Below are positions 57,140 through 64,000 of a DNA stretch of 64,000 nt, in pieces. Origin of the DNA: Saccharum officinarum (taxonomy: Eukaryota; Streptophyta; Magnoliopsida; Poales; Poaceae); contig CM036188.1 in assembly GCA_020631735.1 (NCBI GenBank), positions 14,178,214-14,242,213 of the forward strand. Direction: 5' to 3'. Positions within the stretch are counted from its first letter, which is position 1, and every line of letters begins with the position of its first letter. The notes below the pieces were generated by a model. That model was not told where the DNA came from, did not search any database, and saw only the letters and a list, made by a program, of their open reading frames with translations. Both the position numbers and the translations under genes were made by a program.

Positions 57140-59692
57140 TGTAACATCCTAAATTTTGTTTTGTTTCAAAATAGTGGAAATTGATTTATTTATGTATTTG
57201 AGTGTGCATTCAAATATAGGGGATAATAAATTTTTGTGAAATTAAAATTTATCATAAGGTTAGCAACTCCTTGATGCACTCATGCTGCTGCATTTTATTG
57301 TGATGAGTGGTTTTTGTTAAATAGTTGAAAGGATTTGAAAATCATTTGGAAATGTGCTTTGAAAATCAACTCAGAAAAGAAAAATGAAATAATTCTTTCC
57401 CGCCTTTACTTCCCTGTTTTCGGCCTAGTGGCCCAGCTCGTCCCAGCCGGCCCGCTCTCCCCCCTCGCGCTCTCTCTTGGGCTGTGGCCCAGCCGAGTCG
57501 GCCTGCCGCTGCCGCGCCCGTTCTCCCCCCTTGAGCCGCTGACACGCCGGGCCCATCTGTCGGCGCCCTCCTCTACCTCCAGCCGCTTCCTCCGGTTCTC
57601 TCGGTCAAGGCAACCGCCATTGCAACCGCCATTTTTCCACCCGCGCCCACGCTCCAGGTCGTGGGAGCGTCCTCCCCCGCTCCCAGCCCCTATATAGGTG
57701 AGCCGCGCCCGTCGCTACTCCCTCCCACTTCTCGCTCTGGATTTCCCCCTCGCGCGCGCGTACAGTGACAGCAAAACCGCCGTCGTCCGCTCCTCCGCGT
57801 CGCCTTCGCCTCCGAGCCTCCCCTGTCTGCAATTTGCCGCTCGGTGAGCTTCCCCGTGCTTCCCTCCCTCTCCTTGCACCTCCATTTCTGTAATTTGTGG
57901 TCTCTAGGGCCGCTCCCGCGAGCTCCGGCAAGCCCTTCCACCGCTGGCCATGGCGGGTGCCCCTCGGGCCTATCTCTGGCCGTGTTTTGCCCCGTGACAG
58001 ACTCGCCATCTCTCCCGCTCTCTTCCGGTGCTCTCGGCTTGGCGAGATGAGAACCGTAGCGCCCTAGCCACCTTCTCCGACGAGCTGCACACCGCCGACC
58101 ATGGAGCACCGTCGCGGGCTCATCTTCTCCGGCGGGCTGCGCCGCCCTCCTCTCCTCCATTCAATCCGAGCCGCTCATCGCAAGATCAACGGCTCAGAGA
58201 GCTCAATACCCCTTCGGGGTCTATTTTTGTTAAAGAAACCCCCCGCTTTCATCTATTTGAACCCGCCGTCCTTGGCGTACTCCCGGAGTGCACGTTCTTT
58301 TTTCAGAAAGCGTAGTTTCTTCGGTATATATGAAAAATACGCTTTTAGATTAATTACAGAATTGCCACTGCAGTAAAACATTTATAAAAACGTCGTTTTA
58401 GCTCCGATTCGACCCGTTCAACTTGCGTTAGGTTCGTAATTTCATAATCTACGCATTAGTGCTACTGTTAGACCTGTTAAAAGTTTTTGAATTTCTCGAT
58501 TAAGTCTAGTTTAATAGCTAGCTTTTGGAACCCTAAATAATTCGCAACTTTTGCGTTTTAACTCCGATTTTTGTGATCTTCGCGTTGACGTGACCGTAGC
58601 AAGGCGTAGAATACTTTCATAAAATTTTTATCTTGTTTTTATACTACTGGTGTACTGTTCTAATTATAGGTTGTTTGCTATGTATGAATGCTCTTGAAAT
58701 GTGTATGTTGCCGTGTTGGTCGAGTCAGACGGTGAGGAGTACGTTGGGAGCCAGGAGTACTTCGAAGACCAGCAGGACCAGCAGGAGTGTGCAAACTAAG
58801 GCAAGTATAGTTTGGGTATTCTTTCTGTGACCATGATCTTGTGACTTAATTAATGTAAGAGCTATGATGGTTGAGAAATGACTTTTTAGCAACATAAGAT
58901 CTTGTCTGTACGTGAACCTCCGGGATTTACAGTACCACTGTGAGGGCTATATGGCTCTGGCTTTAGCTCGGTATGAGGACCTTTTCTAGCTTGTTAGAGG
59001 TTACCCTTGTGGCGCAAATGGGGAAAAATAGACTGTGGATCCCTGGGACTGGTTGTATCACACAGACTGACTTTGAAAACCTAGCGGCCCTAACTTGTTA
59101 GACGAACCTTTGAAAGGCTTCATAGTGAACCCTGCCGACCTTCCTTGGAAGTGGGTCAAGAGGTTAGCTACCTCGGGCGAAAGGGTAAATCACGACTCAC
59201 AGTGAAAGTGTACACCTCTGCGCAGAGTTTAATAAACTGGTATACTAGCCGTGCTCACGGACATAAGCGGCCTTGGAGACATCTACATTAAAGATGATGA
59301 TTCTTGTTTTGTTAAGATGCTCATTTACTTATCGATTATACTTTATATTGATTATGTTACATTGATCATGAGTTTATGGGATCTATACTTGCTATGCTTG
59401 CGGAGTTCGACATGGACTCACTCTTGCTATTTCCTACACCTCAGGATAGTCTCTGGAGTTGTAGACTTGTGATCAACCAGTCAGTTTGTTCCTGTGGAGC
59501 AAAGTCTACACCCGAAGATCGGAGTTGTTTTTCCGTTGTTTGCACTCTGAGGTTATGTTTATATACTAAGTACGTTATTTATTAAGCATTTGTCTCTTGG
59601 TATTACACTTATCTGTGACTATATGTGAGAATTGACTCCTTTATTTTACATATAGTGTATATCTGGTTTCGTCCTTAAAATCGGGTGTGACA
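57140..59692 (+). repeat. 5' LTR of A2 (complete, 2553 bp)
   Basis: TGTAACATCC to GGGTGTGACA. This is the only complete A-type LTR in the window and defines the family ends. It has a GC-rich U3-like block with a TATA box at 57691-57696. Blocks such as CCGTGCTCACGGACA and CCTAACTTGTTAGACGAACC are shared, inverted, with the B LTR. Confidence 0.9.
57691..57696 (+). promoter_or_regulatory. Putative LTR TATA box (A2 5' LTR)
   Basis: TATATA in CCCCTATATAGGTGAG, the same position in the LTR as 2907-2912 and 62403-62408. As the 5' LTR copy it would be the promoter for the genomic RNA of this element. Confidence 0.5.
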
Positions 59693-59695
59693 AAG

Positions 59696-59707
59696 TGGTA
59701 TCAGAGC
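59696..59707 (+). other. Primer-binding site of A2
   Basis: TGGTATCAGAGC, 3 bases after the LTR end, identical to the A1 site. Confidence 0.9.
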
Positions 59708-61145
59708 AATGCTGACTGTAGGACGCAAGCCTAGTTAGAAATAGGTCGTGTTAAGGTTTTGAAACTGCTATAACAATCCTTGTTCTATAAATCTTGGTAT
59801 TTTCTTCCATACTGTATCCTTGCCCTTGATATTATCCCCGCCTTGTTGCTTATTTTAAAAGTCCTTGTTCTCATCTTCACTCCTTGAATTGGTATGCTTT
59901 TAGAACCTCATCTTACCATCTTCTTGCGATATCGAAAGAGAAGCATTAGGATCTTTTTCCTTTATACGAAGAAAATAATAGCATCGCAAGTGGAGTCATT
60001 GTTGAGTTGTGCTCCTATATTGCCTTGTTGGATTGTCTTTATGTCTATGCTTGTATTGGATCTTTGTAATGATTGCAATGAATTTGTGGATCCCACAATT
60101 TTATTTAGATATAGGCTTAAGATATAAGGATTAGTGAATAGGTAGATGGGTTGGTTTATTTTGACTCTCTACATCCTATCCTTTTAGAGCAGTCTGTCTC
60201 ATTTGGCTTATACATCTGTCTTTCAACAACCATAAATCATGAGAAAATTTTGGACAACATTAGGCTTCGAGATCTTTACCTAGCCGCAAGAATCACCCTC
60301 ATAGCTATTTTGGTTTGGGAGATACAAAAATCACAAGACGATTCAACTGTGCTGTCTAAAAATTGGAACAGAATCTGTTATGTACTATTTTCGACCAAGT
60401 CATCTACATAATTTGGAAAAGTGTTCTATAAGAAAGTTTTAGAAAATTTCATAAGCTTTCCAACGGTATAAGGTGGAACTTCATTGGAATTACAAAACGA
60501 GAGTTGTAGCAGTTTTACCGCGTTGCTGATTTTCTGCTCGCGAGGAACTTCAGATTTCTTGTTTCTACCTATGTACAAAAGAATCATTAGGATAATAGAA
60601 TGTATGGATGCTAGTTAGCTCATCTAGCAAAATATTCAAGCTACCTTATTTGGTGTCCCTTATTTTAAGGGGGGTAGCCAATGTAAAGAAGGTTTATTAA
60701 GATTTAATTCTTTATTTGGAAGTATTGGTTAGTCTTCATGATTGAGTTGCCACTCTCAAGCAAAAATGTCCTGTGTACAAAGTTGATAATTTTAGATCCA
60801 TGGAGGCGAGAGTTGTCCCTTTAGATAGCTCATGATTATGATCATCTATGCTTGCTCGTGTTGCTGATGTTGGTCACTTGATAACAGGAAGTGTAGTATC
60901 CCATGACTCAGGAGCCCTATATGACGTCTCGCACTGAGATATGGGAAAAGGCTGATGTTTCTGTCATTGAAGGATGTTATGGGTATGATGAAGCTGAGCA
61001 CTATCAAAACAACAATGTTGAAGAGCAAGTTAGGAGTGAACTGAGTTAGAATCCACAACGACGAAAGCGAAAAAGGAAAGCCCATAAGAAGCCTGCTCAA
61101 GGAAGCAAAGCACAGCGAAACTATGTCAATGGAAGACTGAGCAAC

Positions 61146-61688
61146 GTGAATATGGATAACATTCATAGAGCTACCAAAGCAGTGGGTGGTTATATTCAAG
61201 TAAGCTCAGTACAAGTTTTTGCTCTATTTGACCCTAGTGCTTCGCATTCTTTCATTTCCGCCGACATGGTAGAGACGTGCAAGATGGTGAAGTGTCCAAC
61301 GAGGAGGCCTTTGCTAGTTCAAACTCCAGTGGGAGAAATACAGGCAGATCAGATATGCCCAAACGTCAGTCTTGTCATAAACAAGGAAAACTTCACCGTA
61401 ACCCTCATTGTGTTAGAGTCACTTAATATCCCCGTGGTTCTTGGTAATGGATGGTTGTGTGCGCAGAAAGGAGTGATTCATGGTACTCGGTGCACAATGC
61501 TCTTAACAACACCATCAGAGAAAAGAATTGAGTATCAAGGCGGTCGACTCTCACCTAAGGAAGACGAGAATGACCAATTAGAAGATAGGTACACCGAGGA
61601 TAGCAAAGTGGACCATGAGTTTACAGAAGTTAGAGTAGAGGAACAAACGACTTTGGAGGAGCTCAATAGGAGAGATGATCATGTTTAG
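61146..61688 (+). pseudogene. Retrotransposon aspartic-protease-like ORF (180 codons) in A2
   Basis: Same length and start as the A1 frame, with about three substitutions (an R-to-G, a P-to-L and an I-to-V). It has the same altered catalytic segment, LFDPSASHSFIS, in place of the D-S-G form, and VVLGNGWL. The upstream 300 bases contain Lys/Arg-rich codons (around 61060-61120) like a gag C-terminus but are interrupted by stops. Retention of an open frame in both copies probably reflects their recent common origin rather than selection. Confidence 0.72.
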
Positions 61689-61833
61689 GCAGATTAGTCA
61701 ATTGGGATCTGAGAAACTGCCTCATGACTCTCAACGAAAGATGTAATTTGGAAAATGAGGATCGAATAAAGACAGAGTGTCATGTCATTATCTCTACGAT
61801 CACAGTCATCCGAATCTCGAGGACGAGATTCCT

Positions 61834-61847
61834 CTTTAGGGGGGTAG
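61834..61847 (+). other. Polypurine tract of A2
   Basis: CTTTAGGGGGGTAG just before the 3' LTR at 61851, identical to A1. Confidence 0.8.
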
Positions 61848-61850
61848 AAT

Positions 61851-64000
61851 TGTAACATCCTAAATTTTGTTTTGTTTCAAAATAGTGGAAATTGATTTAT
61901 TTATGTATTTGAGTGTGCATTCAAATATAGGGGATAATAAATTTTTGTGAAATTAAAATTTATCATAAGGTTAGCAACTCCTTGATGCACTCATGCTGCT
62001 GCATTTTATTGTGATGAGTGGTTTTTGTTAAATAGTTGAAAGGATTTGAAAATCATTTGGAAATGTGCTTTGAAAATCAACTCAGAAAAGAAAAATGAAA
62101 TAATTCTTTCCCGCCTTTACTTCCCTGTTTTCGGCCTAGTGGCCCAGCTCGTCCCAGCCGGCCCGCTCTCCCCCCTCGCGCTCTCTCTTGGGCCGCGGCC
62201 CAGCCGAGTCGGCCTGCTGCTGCCGCGCCCGTTCTCCCCCCTTGAGCTGCTGACACGCCGGGCCCATCTGTCGGCGCCCTCCTCTACCTCCAGCCGCTTC
62301 CTCCGGTTCTCTCGGTCAAGGCAACCGCCATTGCAACCGCCATTTTTCCACCCGTGCCCACGCTCCAGGTCGTGGGAGCGTCCTCCCCCGCTCCCTAGCC
62401 CCTATATAGGTGAGCCGCGCCCGTCGCTACTCCCTCCGACTTCTCGCTCTGGATTTCCCCCTCGCGCGCGCGTACAGTGACAGCAAAACCGCCGCCGTCC
62501 GCTCCTCCGCGTCGCCTTCGCCTCCGAGCCTCCCCCGTCTGCAATTTGCCGCTCGGTGAGCTTCCCCGTGCTTACCTCCCTCTCCTTGCACCTCCATTTC
62601 TGTAATTTGTGGTCTCTAGGGCTGCTCCCGCGAGCTCCGGCGAGCCCTTCCACCGCCGGCCATGGCGGGTGCCCCTTGGGCCTATCTCTGGCCGTGTTTT
62701 GCCCCGTGACAGACTCGCCATCTCCCCCGCTCTCTTCCGGTGCTCTCGGCTTGGCGAGATGAGAACCGTAGCGCCCTAGCCGCCTTCTCCGACGAGCTGC
62801 ACACCGCCGGCCATGGAGCACCGCCGCGGGCTCATCTTCTCTAGCGGGCTGCGCCGCCCTCCTCTCCTCCATTCAATCCGAGCCGCTCATCGCAAGATCA
62901 ACGGCTCAGAGAGCTCAATACCCCTTTGGGGTCCATTTTTTGTTAAAGAAACCCCCCGCTTTCATCTATTTGAACCTGCCGTCCTTGGCGTACTCCCGGA
63001 GTGTGCGTTCTTTTTTCGGAAAGTGTAGTTTCTTCGGTATATATGAAAAATACGCTTTCAGATTAATTACAGAATTGCCACTGCAGTAAAACGTTTATAA
63101 AAACGTCGTTTTAGCTCTGATTCGACCCGTTCAACTTGCGTTAGGTTCGTAATTTCATAATCTACGCATTAGTGCTACTGTTAGACCTGTTAAAAGTTTT
63201 TGAATTTCTCGATTAAGTCTAGTTTAATAGCTAGCTTTTGAAACCCTAAATAATTCGCAACTTTTGTGTTTTAGCTCCGATTTTTGTGATCTTCGCGTTG
63301 ACGTGACCGTAGCAAGGCGTAGAATACTTTCATAAACTTTTTATCTTGTTTTTATACTGCTGGTGTACTGTTCTAATTATAGGTTGTTTGCTATGTATGA
63401 ATGCTCCTGAAATGTGTATGTTGCCGTGTTGGTCGAGTCAGACGGTGAGGAGTACGTTGGGAGCCAGGAGTACTTCGAAGACCAGCAGGACCAGCAGGAG
63501 TGTGCAAACTAAGGCAAGTATAGTTTGGGTATTCTTTCTGTGACCATGATCTTATGACTTAATTAATGTAAGAGCTATGATGGTTGAGAAATGACTTTTT
63601 AGCAACATAAGATCTTGTCTGTACGTGAACCTCCGGGATTTACAATACAACTGTGAGGGCTATATGGCTTTGGCTTTAGCTCGGTATGAGGACCTTTTCT
63701 AGCTTGTTAGAGGTTACCCTTGTGGCGCAAATGGGGAAAAACAAACTGTGGATCCCTGGGACTGGTTGTATCACACAGACTGATTTTGAAAACCTAGCGG
63801 CCCTAACTTGTTAGACGAACCTTTGAAAGGCTTCATAGTGAACCCTGCCGACCTTCCTTAGAAGTGGGTCAAGAGGTTAGCTACCTCGGGCGAAAGGGTA
63901 AATCACGACTCACAGTGAAAGTGTACACCTCTGCGCTTTAATAAACTGGTATACTAGCCGTGCTCACGGACACGAGCGGCCTTGGAGACATCTACATTAA
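61851..64000 (+). repeat. 3' LTR of A2, cut by window end
   Basis: Starts TGTAACATCC. It shares variants with the A1 3' LTR (GGGCCGCGGCCC, CTTGAGCTGCTGAC) rather than with its own 5' LTR, the key evidence that A1 and A2 copy one insertion. TATA box at 62403-62408. Confidence 0.9.

Larger units (their letters stand above)
57140..64000 (+). mobile_element. Non-autonomous Gypsy-like LTR element A2 (right end outside window)
   Basis: 5' LTR 57140-59692 (2553 bp), internal region 59693-61850 (2158 bp) and 3' LTR 61851-64000 (cut by the window end, about 2150 of 2550 bp). CAGTA (57135-57139) is the candidate left target site. The element carries a tRNA-Met primer site, one 180-codon protease-like frame and a polypurine tract, with no other pol domains. 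It inserted into the CGGACNGTCCG-bearing C repeat, at a site seen uninterrupted near 18181. Differences between its two LTRs, for example GGGCTGTGGCCC against GGGCCGCGGCCC, show it is not brand new. Confidence 0.9.

Overview
The window is nuclear DNA from a grass, most likely a panicoid or Andropogoneae relative of sorghum, sugarcane or Miscanthus. That placement is inferred from the gene families (a fused ribosome-inactivating/DUF6598 protein of the barley JIP60 type, a coiled-coil NLR, a DUF676/FAM135 esterase with 14 exons) and from the transposon types: Stowaway, PIF/Harbinger and CACTA MITEs, LTR elements primed by initiator tRNA-Met, a plant L1 LINE, and an Au-like SINE tail. No species-specific marker was found. 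Two runs of 100 N (4745-4844 and 48762-48861) divide it into three contigs, and every gap edge lies inside an LTR.

Layout. Positions 1-4744 hold a plus-strand non-autonomous LTR element (A1). Positions 4845-10626 hold a minus-strand relative with no visible coding capacity (B1). An AT-rich stretch with MITE remnants and a probable Helitron end leads to an intact two-exon RIP-DUF6598 gene (13669-15838). After GC-rich repeat DNA come an unclassified repeat arm (C, about 17.5-18.6 kb) and a broken LINE cassette on the minus strand (18.6-21.4 kb). An NLR pseudogene (22661-24873) is cut off in its LRR start by a broken Copia element (24874 to about 27815). A tract of short repeats, a 1.9-kb foldback and CACTA-related repeats follow. 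An apparently intact 14-exon FAM135/DUF676 esterase-like gene spans 33122-38118. More repeat DNA leads to B2 (42595-48761). The third contig has a diverged B-type LTR (48862-52859), another C arm, the LINE cassette again in inverted orientation (53.76-56.76 kb), a C arm facing the other way, and element A2 (57140 to the window end).

Duplication is the main theme. B1 and B2 are the same insertion present twice: their left LTRs share one set of variants, their right LTRs another, and the matching 5-bp target sites lie at opposite outer ends. The middle contig therefore begins and ends in the same element, about 39.5 kb apart, pointing to a tandem duplication or to assembly/haplotype redundancy. 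A1 and A2 show the same relationship about 59.5 kb apart. The LINE cassette is different: it is inverted, and each copy carries private MITEs while sharing an older CACTA MITE, so it is a real and older duplication.

Only two genes look functional, the RIP-DUF6598 gene and the FAM135-like esterase. They are unrelated neighbours in a transposon-rich region, with no operon-like organisation. I found no tRNA gene, rRNA gene or CRISPR array, and no convincing wholly new system. The most unusual items are the self-overlapping contig, the A/B non-autonomous LTR family with repeated polypurine-like tracts, and the long foldback.
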